DNA of 41,544 nt, taken from NCBI GenBank assembly GCA_017937385.1, contig JAGBDR010000070.1:1-41544 (forward strand). The letters run 5' to 3'. The translations under genes were made by a program, and so were the position numbers. Numbering within the stretch: the first letter of the stretch is position 1; each line of letters starts with the position of its first letter. Below are positions 41,454 to 41,544 of the stretch, in pieces. The DNA comes from Parabacteroides sp. (lineage in GTDB: Bacteria > Bacteroidota > Bacteroidia > Bacteroidales > Tannerellaceae). Under the pieces are notes generated by a model that searched no databases, was not told where the DNA came from, and worked only from the letters and a program-made list of their open reading frames with translations.

Positions 41454-41544
41454 AAGAGAACCAGGATATTCAAAAAAGTTTAAAAGTCATTTTTTCAATC
41501 GTTTCGTACCTGTGCGTATCCTGGTTGATATCCATTCCACAGAA

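Noticed and set aside
41470-41544. A minus-strand frame open from the window edge to a TGA (24 codons, containing MDINQDTHRYETIEKM)
   Set aside because: Too short to distinguish from chance and no family is recognisable. It could be the end of a gene beyond the window.
1-41544. CRISPR arrays, tRNA or rRNA genes, complete insertion sequences
   Set aside because: No regularly spaced identical repeats of CRISPR size, no tRNA-like cloverleaf and no transposase were found in reading both strands.

Overview
The window looks like chromosome of a gut Bacteroidales, most likely Parabacteroides. It carries a very large secreted protein of the DUF6383 type, a SusC/SusD pair, an HU-like protein of the 150-residue Bacteroidetes kind and a DUF6057 membrane protein. 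Many genes are preceded by the Bacteroidetes -7 promoter box TAnnTTTG, and few have a clear Shine-Dalgarno sequence. No tRNA, rRNA, CRISPR array or complete insertion sequence was seen. Nearly all genes lie on the minus strand. || Layout. 1-6.7 kb: a DUF6383 surface protein, a likely structured non-coding RNA (3479-3744) in front of it, and an operon of a small secreted protein plus an orphan TonB plug/MG-domain protein. 6.9-7.7 kb: a plus-strand YafQ-type toxin-antitoxin locus whose antitoxin gene and promoter are duplicated in tandem. 7.7-11.5 kb: a housekeeping operon DUF1599 - DoxX - tpiA - SPOR - folE with a consensus promoter; a mobile palindromic repeat supplies the C-terminus of the DUF1599 protein. 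11.5-16 kb: an SSS symporter and a GH130 mannosylglucose phosphorylase, separated by an MNT/HEPN toxin-antitoxin pair, then an HU-like gene and an array of three 17-bp palindromes. || 16.1-22.9 kb: an AT-richer block encoding an aryl-sulfate sulfotransferase lipoprotein, SusD, SusC and a 48-residue lipoprotein. It has the layout of a polysaccharide utilisation locus but no glycoside hydrolase, and TTCGGTCA motif pairs lie upstream. This is the best candidate for an undescribed system. 23.2-23.9 kb: toxin-antitoxin debris, namely a HipB-like regulator with its operators, a truncated hipA start and an orphan DUF3791 gene. || 24-29.4 kb: a lipoprotein with one CxxCH motif and a DUF6057 membrane protein, an AraC regulator, and an M23/LysM peptidase. 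29.6-37.6 kb: recG, an AAA/DUF4143 ATPase with dyad operators, ispD-xseB-xseA-subtilase, and an Lrp regulator. 37.7-41.5 kb: two FKBP prolyl isomerases, a divergent ECF sigma factor that starts almost at its own promoter, and a second AAA/DUF4143 ATPase preceded by three direct repeats and a possible 27-residue hydrophobic peptide gene.
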